NCBI GenBank assembly: GCA_963662155.1
Contig: OY759267.1
Span: 12,399,623 to 12,463,622 of the forward strand
DNA: 64,000 nt
Source of the DNA: Lamellibrachia columna
Lineage: Eukaryota; Annelida; Polychaeta; Sabellida; Siboglinidae
Direction of reading: 5' to 3'
Below, in pieces: positions 54,698-64,000 of this stretch; position 1 is the first letter of the stretch, and every line of letters starts with the position of its first letter. The notes under the pieces are model-generated. The model worked only from the letters and a program-made list of their open reading frames with translations. It searched no databases and had not been told where the DNA came from. A program made the translations under genes and the position numbers.

Positions 54698-55681
54698 CAG
54701 TGGAGCCTCGTTATTACGCGGTAGTCGGGGACCACGGCTTCGGACCGCGCTGTAAGCGAGGCGCGTTGGGTGTTCTTATATCTCCCACCAGGGAGCTACT
54801 AAACAACAGCGATCGCCGCCAGCTGCACCAAGCCCAAAAACGCTGTCGAAGCCCCGTGTGCTTGCAGCATTGTCTTATACGGCAATATGCAGTTTATGGA
54901 ACTGATTAAACGAGTATACTTGCATCAACGTGTATTATTTTTAAATGTCACACCCTCTTGACTCTTGAACTGAATAAAACACATGCACGTATACCGTTAT
55001 GGAATAGATCTACTACGATGATGATGTACTGGACCAACAGGCCTACGAATCGAAAATAATATCCTGGACCTGAGCAGCCGAAAACGTATATGATTTGACA
55101 AACGTAGTATGTAAGCTGATAAAACACAGAAAACGACTATAAGTAGAATTAATAATTGTTTCACTTCGTCTTTCAACCGATCTCGACCGAAGCATAAATT
55201 TATTACGCACCACTTAAAATCGATTCATCGTTTCATATGCGGATGATGAATTCGTATTTTCGCGCACCGGTAGAGCCTTGGGTTAGGAATTTGGCATGTC
55301 GGTTTCGCGTCGCGAAAACGATTAAATTTACGATGTAATGGAAGCATGTAATTTCACCCAAATGTTATGTTGGTACTGCATATTAAATGCATTTAAAACG
55401 ATTGATCTGATTCTTACGCGAGGCATATTTGTGAATCTCGATTGCAATTTACAAACCGTCGAAACGAAGCCAGCGACAGCGATTGATGTCGGCGGCAGCG
55501 CAAAACAAACACGTTGCTACTCGTTCATTGACATTGTTCACCTAATGTTTCTTGAGAATTGTCAAAGCAATTCTAAGTAGGTTTAAGCAGGCCCATTTGA
55601 CATTTTCCCCTGGCGGCAGAAATTCGGGGTCCACGACCGACCGCGTTATATCCGAATCCGCGTAAAAACGGGGCGCGACTG
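54698..55681. mobile_element. Pogo/Tigger-like element upstream of GPAA1 coding start
   Basis: Ends CAGTGGAGCCTCGTTATTAC and, reversed, CAGTCGCGCCCCGTTTTTAC, each next to TA. CpG-rich subterminal DNA. About 340 bp of interior matches the element at 42823-43688 in reverse, although the ends differ. No transposase. Confidence 0.7.
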
Positions 55682-55914
55682 TAATTGCAATGCCAATGAC
55701 GTAATAGCCCCTGATCTGTAAAAATTATTGTTATATTTAGATGTGGTTTAATTTTTACTTGGTATTGATGAGTTTTCACAAATTCAAAGGGGATATTGAA
55801 TTGAGCCCTGGACATTGGCAGGTGCTAATTCACCCTCTCAGCAAATGTTAGTTGTGGACTTGTAACCACTGCCAGCCACAACATACCTAACAGTCATGAA
55901 AATGTTCATCAAAT

Positions 55915-56040
55915 TGGTATATATATATATATATATATATATGAATTACGATTTTCTTCAACCACAACTATTTTGATTACTTACTCAACGTTTCGACTGC
56001 CATCGGCAGCCTCCATCAATAATTCATATGCCTAAGTGTT
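55915..56040. repeat. AT microsatellite with Penelope-like motif
   Basis: An AT dinucleotide run (55917-55942) is followed by sequence whose reverse reads TTGATGGAGGCTGCCGATGG then CAGTCGAAACGTTGAG. This 'GATG.AGGC...CGAAACGTT' pattern is common at Penelope-like element and related ends. Confidence 0.35.
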
Positions 56041-56354
56041 CATCGATTCATATATCATATATATTTAATGGTTACATTTCTTTTCTCTTGTTATGTTGTG
56101 CTATAAAATGTATTTTGAAAAGTATTTTCAAGTTTTCCTCATAAAAAAGTCTGATCAACTGCCGTTGCGTAGTCAACTCTTCCTGATTTATATAAATTCA
56201 TTCACAATGTTTATTTTTGAAATACATTATTATTACTATACAGAGTTACTATAATATCATACAAGATGTACTTGTACTCGTGGAAATGTACTCGTATTCA
56301 GCTTTGAGCAATGTACTCATACTCATACATCACCAATGTACTCATACAGGTTTG

Positions 56355-56433
56355 CTGGGTGGTACCATGTAACTGTCGCTGCTGTAGTTTCCTGGGAAAC
56401 ATGGGTGGCTCAACTAACACTGCCTTCCCCTAT
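56355..56433. mobile_element. Detached end of the 31690 mariner-type family
   Basis: Matches the reverse of 31690-31775 (GGTACCATGTAACTGTCGCT through AACACTGCCTTCCCC), lacking one internal GGTTAGTTGAGCC unit. Only one end is present. Confidence 0.7.
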
Positions 56434-56944
56434 TTTCCTAACTTCATCAACTGTGGCAGACCGAATCAGACCAATTTTGTTTTTTAAATAATTGGAGAAC
56501 GAGACACAGACTTAATTGAGAGACATAATCGGGTAGAATCTAGAGATGGAGCAGGCACTGTGTAGAATTTTATTTTTGCAATTCCATAGCTGATATGGAT
56601 TTTCAGCATTATTTGAGACCATATTTGAGAAGTTAGTTGGTACATTCCGTCTCAAATCAAACAAGGCATGTTGCACTCATATTTTAGAATAAAAAAAAAT
56701 TACCAATTAATCCACAGGTCAATATAACCATATATGTCGAACCATAGCTTAGGGCTGTAGCTCAAATAGTTTCTGAGTTATGACCATTTAAAATTTGGTA
56801 GATTCTGTAAGTTTTTAAAAATTTTCGGAAATCATCGTTCTACTTAAAATACCAATAACTCAAAAACTATATGTGCTAGAACTCTTAAGATTTGGCAGGC
56901 TTATTCTCCATTATATGTAGATGGTAACATACATACTATAGTTC

Positions 56945-56993
<49 letters not shown>

Positions 56994-57289
56994 CTTCTCC
57001 CACAATCTGCCATTGAAGTTGTGTGTTTCTATTTGCGAAATTGAGCCAAGTAATTTTAGACCCATATTTCAACAATAATACATGTTAGAACACAAATGAA
57101 TCTTATATGGATCAATAACACACCTACATATGTAGTTGTATGAGAAGTTTGAAGTTTCTATCTTGAATAGTTTATAAGATACTGATCTCCAAAGTTGGTA
57201 GTTGGTACTTAGTGAAAAGTAGCCTATATTTAGCAGCAAAGATGCTATGTGGCCATGGAGCTAAAATTCCAATTTATTTTTTATATGAA

Positions 57290-59565
57290 AGGCAGGTACA
57301 ATGCCTGTGTAATGCACCATATTTGGATTCCCTATTCAAATGGCTTCATGTTGAATAAATATATGGGATGGATGTATTTTGTGTTTTTATCTAATCAATA
57401 GATTATTACACGATATCAAATTCTATAGCTGATTTTACTACATATACCATCTCTGGTAAGAAAATTATATATACGTTGTTGTCAAACGGATAAAAAACTC
57501 CTGAATACATAGTTCTAGATTATATGTACCTGGGTCATTCCATGTGAAATCAACCTATGGTGAAAACGTTGATGTCTCATAATTTACTTCAATTTTAACC
57601 AATGACTAAGTGGTTATATATTGAGTACTTGTGCAAAAGAACTAAGCATCTACATGCTAGGTTAACGCTGACAGTGGCCACATGGCATCGGATTTGGCTA
57701 AAAAAATTATTATTTAAAGCTTATGTCAATTTGTGTTTGGATTGAGGCATTCACAGTATATTGCTAATACAACAGAACAAACTTCCTCAATTCGTTCCCA
57801 CATGCCTTGAGTAATGATAATTAGTTTCAATGCAGTCACAGGAAGACGGCAATGAGCCATGTGACCACCATGCAATGTAACATTATGTACATTGTAATAA
57901 TCTTGTATTTTATGTATTGTTATATTAGTATTAGGCCCTATACTGTTTTTAATATACATAAATGATTTGGAGGATGACAAATCTAGCAAAGTACTCAAAT
58001 ATGCAGATGACACAAAAGTATTCAGAAAGGTTACTAATGATACAGATAAACAAAGTTTACAGGATGATCTAGAAAAATTAGTTAAATGGTCAGAAAAATG
58101 GCAAATGTTATTCAATTTTTGGAAGTGTAAATGTATACACATAGGACATGGAAATATGGACGAAGAATATAAAATGGGGGATGCTGTACTAGGTAGAACC
58201 ACACAAGAAAAGGACTTAGGAGTAACATTTAGTGCTGACATGAAAGTTTCAGAGCAATGTGGGATTGCTGCTTCGAAAGGAAATAAAATTCTAGGGCTAA
58301 TTAGGAGAACTATCATGTATAAGGAGAAACAGCTAATTGTACCCCTTTACAAAGCAATAGTTAGACCACATTTGGAATATTGTATTCAGGCATGGAGGCC
58401 GTATCGTAAAAAGGACATAGACAAGCTAGAAAGAATACAACGAAGAGCAACTAAAATGATTCCAGAATTGAGAGACCTTAGTTACGAAAGTCGCTTATTA
58501 CAATGTGGTTTGACAACACTAGAGACCAGGAGACTAAGAGGAGACCAAATAGAAGTGTTTAAAATAGTGAACCGTTATGAGGATGTTGATAGGAATATGT
58601 TTTTCAAACTTAAAGAAGGCAGTAGAACCAGAGGACACAAAGCAGCATTAGTTAAGGAGCAGTGTAGGTTGGACATGAGAAAGTACTCTTTCTCACAGAG
58701 GGTGATAAATGAATGGAACAAACTGCCAAATGATTGTGTTAATGCTAGTAGTGTGAATATGTTTAAAAATAGAATTGACAGATATCTGATAAAGGCAGGC
58801 TACACATAGATGAGAAAATTGACTCTCGATAAGCCAATGGCTTCCTTGTCCACTTGCCATCTGGAACTTGTTGTTCGAGATGGCAATCTTGTTAAATCTA
58901 TATTGTTAAATAAAGCTACTACTACTACTACTACTACTACTACTGCTACTACCACAAAAGTTAACCATTTGAGCCAATTTGGCCACCAACATTTTCATTG
59001 AAAAGCCTGCAGAATACATGAACATTTGTTGTTGTCTTGAAGCACATAAACAATTTGGCTAAGGCAATTTGTATTTAGTTAAACAAAATTGGGGGCTTTA
59101 GCCAAAATGGACTTCACCTTGTTCACATTATATTAGAGCATTACAGAGACAATTTGCATGTAAATGCTTAGTTCTTTTGCACAAGCGTTTAAGTATAGCC
59201 ACTTAGTAATGACATTGGTTAAAATTTAAGTAAATTCTGAGACAGCAACTTGTTTACCATTAGTTGATTTAACATGGAATGATTTCACAGGTACATATAA
59301 TCTAGAATTATGTATTCAGGTTTTTTTTTGCATTTGACAACAATATTTATATAATTTTCTTACTAGAGATGGAATATGTAGTAAAATCAGCTATACTGCC
59401 TATAGGCTATACCACTATAACAGTATAAGTATAGCCTAGCCTTAGCTTAGCCTTGGGCATAGATTTGATGTTGTGTTGGAATGTATTAGAAAAAAACACA
59501 AAATACGTCAATTTGAAATATTGTTTGAATAGGAAATCCAAATATGGTGCATTACACAAGCATTG
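57290..59565. repeat. Inverted repeat, ~380-bp arms around CR1 copy D
   Basis: The left arm (57290-57665) and right arm (59150-59565) match in reverse at many anchors: AATGCACCATATTTGGATT, ATAGCTGATTTTACTACATAT, TTGTTGTCAAACG.ATAAA, GTACTTGTGCAAAAGAACTAAGC-like. Divergence is moderate. The spacer holds a CR1-type LINE. Probably a fold-back DNA element. Confidence 0.75.
57925..58954 (+). mobile_element. CR1-type LINE, copy D (divergent subfamily)
   Basis: 5'-truncated in the RT. The open frame to 58809 reads [29 protein letters not shown], then [40 protein letters not shown] and NMFKNRIDRYLIKAGYT. It is the same family as copies A-C but clearly a different subfamily at the protein level. The 3' end differs: after GGCAATCTTGTTAAATC comes AATAAAGC and an ACT trinucleotide tract (58917-58951). 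The frame from 57967 to the stop is intact. Confidence 0.88.
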
Positions 59566-59589
59566 TAGATGATTTTCTTATTTTGGTTG

Positions 59590-59830
59590 ATTTGAGAAAG
59601 AATGGAAATATCGTGACAGCGCTGCCACACGACACGGCCCAGATGTTTAAACGCACTGGCTATTTACCGAGCTGCTCTGGAAATAACAGCCCATAATTTG
59701 TTATTTCCCAAGCGAACCGGAAGCTGATTTAACCAATCAAAACGCAGGATGGAATATTTCCTATTCCCCCACGCGGGTGCATTCATTAGCTCGGCCGATT
59801 TTGTCCATGATGGAGGTGGGCAGGAAATTT
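59590..59830. promoter_or_regulatory. CpG- and motif-rich, promoter-like segment
   Basis: Within about 200 bp are an ETS-type ACCGGAAG (on plus; CTTCCGGT on minus), a CCAAT box (AACCAATCAAAA), several CpGs and CCATGATGGAGG resembling YY1. Such clusters mark housekeeping promoters. It could serve GPAA1 (minus), with a 6-kb first intron, or the plus-strand gene. Unproven. Confidence 0.35.
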
Positions 59831-59920
59831 GCGTGTTGGACTGATTTTTTTTATTGATTAATGAATTAAAAATGCCTTTTTTGGGCCTATTTTAATCTAC
59901 ATTGGACTTGCAGTCATTTT

Positions 59921-60227
59921 TATTTTCAGAGCATGCTTTGAAAATAAGCCTCTGATCAGCCCATATTTTCAGAGCATGCTCTGAAAATAAGGCTGTGCAG
60001 CTATGGCCTATGCCTACTATGGCCTATGCTATGAGTTTATCTAGTTATTTCTCCACATTATTTCATCTACAAAGCAAATATTTCCTTAAAAATCCAAATA
60101 TAAATGTAGCAAAATATAACAGAGCTGCTGCTCTAAAAATAAGCCTCTAATCGGCCCTTATTTTCAGAGCGTGCCCTGAAAATAAGCCTCCGATCGGCCC
60201 TTATTTTCAGAGCATGCTCTGAAAATA
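59921..60227. repeat. Five imperfect 26-28-bp palindromes, 42-bp spaced in pairs
   Basis: Core TTTTCAGAGCATGCTCTGAA AATAA (split here) at about 59921, 59963, 60121, 60158 and 60200, joined by AAGCCTCYGATCGGCCC linkers. The 42-bp step occurs twice (59921 to 59963, 60158 to 60200). Confidence 0.75.
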
Positions 60228-60409
60228 GCCTAAGCCAAAATTTCAGAAACCAGACGAATTGAAACCTTAACCTTCAGTTAGGTTACGTACGAAGGGTTGT
60301 CGATAAGTATTACTGGTATACCATATTGCTATATGGTATACGTCAAAACAATTTCACACACCGAAGACGAGATAAAACAATCTTACATGTGTAAAAATGA
60401 ACACCAGAG

Positions 60410-60488
60410 TAGAGTACCTTTCCGCTCCGTGCGGACTTGTTCTAATTTTGCGCATGCGCTTTTAATAACGACGGAAAATTTCGAAAAG
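60410..60488 (+). promoter_or_regulatory. NRF1-type promoter of a plus-strand gene
   Basis: A perfect palindromic TGCGCATGCGC (60449-60459), the NRF1 consensus, lies 30 bp before the candidate start codon. The ~130 bp around it have about ten CpGs in otherwise CpG-poor DNA. Confidence 0.5.
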
Positions 60489-60539
60489 ATGACATCGAGA
60501 AAGAAAGACGGCAAGAAAAAGAAAGGCACTGGAGGATCA
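60489..60539 (+). CDS. Candidate first coding exon, unidentified gene
   Basis: ATG with A at -3, then MTSRKKDGKKKKGTGGS, a Lys-rich start. It ends at a good donor TCA|GTAAGC in phase 0. It lies directly under the NRF1-type promoter. No domain is visible in 17 residues, so I do not name it. Confidence 0.45.
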
Positions 60540-60945
60540 GTAAGCATCTTGGTTGTTTGCTATAGCGTGAAACGCTATTATCGTGATACGCTATATTAAT
60601 TAGGTGTAGAACATTAATTTTGGCCTTGTAATATGGGCGCAACGATGAATTTCTTTCGCCCTAGTTTCGCGTTGCCCGCGTTGTCAAAGAAGCTTTGCGT
60701 TTGGCTTCGTTGGAGACGAGTTAGAGCTCGCTTGACGGTTGCCGCCAAATATTCCTTAGCTTAGGTGAGCTTCATTTGTAGTATTGTTGTCCGTGCATTA
60801 TCGTGCAAATGTTTAAATTGTGACAATGTTATTTAAATATATATAAAATAAATAAATGATATAAACGAAAAATACGTCAATGGCTGGTATTATCGCTCAC
60901 ATTTCTTATTTAGTGCGTGCCATTATTTATTGGGTTATTTTTTAG

Positions 60946-61053
60946 GACTTTGTATCGAAAACGAACGAAAACAATAAGGAATTAGTGGAAGCAGAACAAC
61001 CCGGAGTGGATTTTTTTATCCGGTTGTTACACACACTCACATCATTATCTTAA
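60946..61053 (+). CDS. Candidate second coding exon, unidentified gene
   Basis: A strong acceptor (TTATTTTTTAG) is followed in phase 0 by DFVSKTNENNKELVEAEQPG then VDFFIRLLHTLTSLS and stop TAA. Joined to 60489-60539 this would be a 52-residue protein. A donor inside (CCG|GTTGTT at about 61023) would instead continue to exons outside this stretch. 60600-60780 between the two is also CpG-rich. Confidence 0.35.
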   Translation, partial: DFVSKTNENNKELVEAEQPGVDFFIRLLHTLTSLS

Positions 61054-61130
61054 GACTTAACAGCAAGGGCGGTTTGGCAAGGCCAAGCCCAAGGCCCGGG
61101 AAACCAAAAGTCATGGTTTTGGGCCAATGG

Positions 61131-61418
61131 CTATGCACCTATAAGATACCTAAAACATTTCCGTTCACCTTGGCTTGATTTACCTTGAACCTCCTCTTCT
61201 ACGTAGTAGTCGAGGAGTTGCAGAGGACTCGTGCAATCCTCCACCCTGTTGTGTAGATATTTGTCAATGTGTCCCTTGAATTGGTTGATGTTCTTGGACA
61301 TAACCGCTGCCTCCGGAAGTCTATTCCTTTGGGTGAATGAATACATGCATATATCTAATCTTGAGTGTACTTTGGTTATTTTGAAAAGGGTACCCTCTCT
61401 CTGGTGGACAGTTTGCAA
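61131..61418 (-). pseudogene. LINE RT C-terminal fragment
   Basis: HSRLDICMYSFTQRNRLPEA then NINQFKGHIDKYLHNR, the 'RLDIRK..FSQR..N.WN.LP' and 'FK..LDKY' end of CR1/jockey-group RTs, with a small deletion before LPEA. 61566-61800 to the right is a ~118-bp direct duplication (GAACACAGACTAATATACCC block), otherwise empty. Confidence 0.6.
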
Positions 61419-61887
61419 CTACAATTAAGAATATCATGTCAGTGGTTTACTTGGAAAACCTTGTTGAAGACACATCATATTAATTTTATGGGTTGCGCCA
61501 TACTGTTAGATAATCCTGTGTCAAGTGCTTCATTGCCACCCCTATGTTTTCAAATACCCAGAGCTCCTGAGTCGGCCAAAGAACACAGACTAATATACCC
61601 ATAGACCTCCTGTTATCTGTATGTCTGTGTTCGCACTATACCACAACCCTGCAATACACTTTTAAACTTTATCATAATTATATACTGAGTTGGCCCAGGA
61701 AAACAGAATAACATACCCACATGCCTCCTATTATCTATCTCACCTGTCTGTGTTTGCACTATCCCACAACCCTACACTTGTATGCCCTTTTAAACTATAT
61801 TTATTTATATTTTAGCCTTTATAGGCAACTTATATAAAAGTCTCATCTCTCATAACAGTGAGAACATTCTATCTTTAGGGCATATCA

Positions 61888-62505
61888 CACAGGTCCTTAG
61901 CCAGAAATAAAATTTGTTCAGTCTTGTGGAAGCTATTTGCATCTATGACAGCCATTATTGGCCCAACTGATTTATTTTTATGGCAAGCCAATGCTGGTTG
62001 ATATAATGACAGCTATTATTGGCCCATTTGGTTTTTGCACTGGTAAGCCAATGCAAGTTGAGCAAATGTCAAATGACAGCCATTATTGGCCAAATTAGAT
62101 TTTTTCAATGGCAGGCCAAGTCTGGTTTAACCATTGTTGGCCGAATCGAATCATACTAGCTGTGCAACGAGGTGTTATCACCTGCTCAGTAAAACTAATA
62201 GAAGAAGAGCCAACACATGAAGGTTCATGAAAAAGTTGAAACTTTATTTTAAATATATAAACATGGAAGTAATGTTTGAAGCATCTTAAGACTTTAAGTA
62301 CATGCATACAGATACGTCTAATATGAATAAACATGATTACAATCACACTCAAAATCAAATGCTTAACACTAAAAGTAAAGCAATGCAACAAATAAAAATA
62401 GAAGATATAGCACTCAGTAATACAATTAATTTTGGAAGTAATACATTGAAACATTACTTCTTTGATAAAACAGCAATCATCAAATTCAGTATTTCCTATT
62501 GAAGA
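61888..62505 (-). mobile_element. hAT-like element, copy 3 (3' part only)
   Basis: Begins near AGGTCCTTAGCCAG and follows the reverse of copy 2 from about 49306 down to about 48690, where it stops. The conserved ORF is not included. 62506-62955 to the right holds a small CpG-rich inverted patch (CCGCCGTGCGCAGCGCC ... GGCGGCGC, 62589-62633) and no gene. Confidence 0.6.
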
Positions 62506-62959
62506 TGAATTGATCAGAATCCGTAGTTCTTAGGAGCTAGACTTGCTATATTATTAGTTAAATCACCATTATCACAGCGTAAATAGCCGCCGTGCGCAGC
62601 GCCTCAAACCGGTTGTAACTGGCTGGCGGCGCTTTCCCCTGAAACATACTTGCTTATTCAATTCATTGAATCTTTAATGCCCATTTAAAAACGGAAAATT
62701 CCCTGGTTTTTCGCAGATATAAAATGTGGTTACTATATCTGCGGTGATGCAATTATACACAAAGTTTATGCTAGCGTATTTACAACTGAAGAACCAGGGG
62801 AAATACCAACTATACTAAGAATTGAGACTAATACAATGATGGAATAGTTAACAATAACTGAAAGCAAAATATTATTGACATTGAAATGCTTAAATATAAA
62901 CAAATCCCCCAGATGAGATAGGAGCCAGGCTACTGGTGGAACTTTCGAAATCAATCTCG

Positions 62960-64000
62960 CAGCTAGTACAGCTAGTATCCCGAACGATTGGTAAGAAGGG
63001 AAAATTTAAGCTATTTATAAAAAAGGAAACAAGTCATTAGCAAGCAACTACCGCCCAGTAAGCATTACAAGTATTCTATGTAAATGCATGAAAAGGATCA
63101 TTAGAAATCATATTGTTGAATATTTGAAGGAAAATTTTTCATTTAGCCAAAAACAATATGGTTTTATAACAGGGAGCTCTACAGTCCTCCAACTTATAAA
63201 TGTTTTAGATAACTGGACCTTGGGACTTGACAATTGAGATTACACAGATGTCATTTATATGGACTTCCAAAAAGCTTTTGACACGGTACCACATAAGAGG
63301 TTAATAAATAAATTGGATAGCTACAACATTAGGAATGAATTAATAAATTGGATCGAAGCATTTCTCACAGATAGAAAACAAAAGGTGGCTGTTAACGGTA
63401 GAGAATCAAAATGGCACAATGTAACTTCTGGGATATCCCAGGGTGTGGTTATAGGACCGTTACTTTTTGTACTATGCATAAACGACCTACCAGAACTAAC
63501 CAAGTCTGATACATTTCTATTTGCAGATGACATCAAGATATTTAGAACTATTACTGATAAAAATTACCAGGGCATTTTACAACATAACCTAAATACCTTA
63601 GAGCAGTGGAGCAACAAATGGTTACTAAAATTTCATCCAATCATATGTAAACACATGATTATTGGAAAAAATAACATAGGAGAAATCAAATATTCTATGA
63701 CACTTAACAACTCCATATATCCGCTTGACACAATTGAAAAACAAAACGACTTAGGGGTTATTATAGACACAAAGCTATCCTTTGATGACCACATTAACCA
63801 AGCAATAAACAAAGCAACAAAGATGACAAAAATAATTTGCAGAACTTTCCAATTTCTTGACAAAGATGCATTCTTGCCATTGTATAAAAGAATGGTAAGA
63901 ATGCATCTTGACTATGCCATAGCAGTATGGTATCCTTACAAAAAAAACCATTATTGTAATAGTAATGTAAATGTCCAAAGAAGAGCAACAAAAGAATTAC
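62960..64000 (+). pseudogene. LINE reverse transcriptase of another lineage, runs off the right edge
   Basis: Reads KKGNKSLASNYRPVSITSIL, YGFITGSSTVLQLINVL, a TGA, DVIYMDFQKAFDTVPHKRLI, SGISQGVVIGPLLFVLCIND, LFADDIKIFR, NDLGVIIDTKLSFDDHINQA and HLDYAIAVWYPY. RT motifs are all present, with ADD catalytic residues. Stops at about 62993, 63008 and 63237 make it inactive. The weak SGISQG (usually GVPQG) and different spacing separate it from the CR1 copies A-D; an L2 or related clade is likely. Confidence 0.8.

Overview
This is AT-rich animal nuclear DNA, not bacterial DNA. It has split genes with GT-AG introns, polyadenylation signals, many non-LTR retrotransposon and DNA-transposon remnants, microsatellites and intronic minisatellites. 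The mix of CR1/L2-type LINEs, hAT, pogo and Tc1/mariner relics and VNTR-filled introns fits an invertebrate, probably marine. I cannot assign a phylum from the sequence alone.

Host genes. The backbone of the window is one minus-strand gene, GPAA1, a subunit of the ER GPI transamidase. I could read it as 12 coding exons from 53575 (ATG) to 5708 (stop). All phases join, giving about 667 codons against about 621 in human. Almost everything between 5.9 kb and 53.4 kb is therefore intron sequence. Left of it, on the plus strand, is the last coding exon of a FAM210A-like (DUF1279) mitochondrial membrane protein gene (3243-3606). The two genes converge, and their best polyadenylation signals lie 17 bases apart near 4.85 kb. 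On the right, 59.6-61.05 kb holds CpG-, ETS-, CCAAT- and NRF1-rich promoter-like DNA and the possible first exons of an unidentified plus-strand gene. The far left (241-760) holds a broken copy of an uncharacterised invertebrate gene family.

Mobile DNA by region. 0.8-2.8 kb: LINE endonuclease scrap, an inverted-repeat element and a hAT-like MITE. Intron 11 (5979-20535): an L2-like LINE interrupted by a Myb/SANT-coding TIR element; a hAT element (8-bp target duplication) with a CR1 LINE at its centre; two further hAT-type elements; and a pogo-like element holding another CR1 copy and a MITE. Intron 10: a purine-strand minisatellite, a Tc1 transposase pseudogene and a perfect 66-bp palindrome. 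Intron 8: a perfect 110-bp palindrome and the longest CR1 copy (PHD-like/SGNH ORF1 plus EN-RT ORF2), followed by two repeats. Intron 7: a mariner-type MITE containing a hAT element, LINE pieces, and 55-bp and 48-bp minisatellites. Introns 6 to 2: satellites (43, 195, 41, 29 bp), a pogo-like element, hAT-like elements, and a LINE split by a hAT transposon. 54-64 kb: a second pogo-like element, inverted-repeat arms around a divergent CR1, and a different LINE running off the right edge.

Nothing here looks like an operon, CRISPR array or prokaryotic system. The most unusual items are the two perfect palindromes, the repeated finding of CR1 copies inside inverted-repeat DNA, a TIR element flanked by a 15-bp direct repeat, and two pogo-type elements with shared interiors but different ends.
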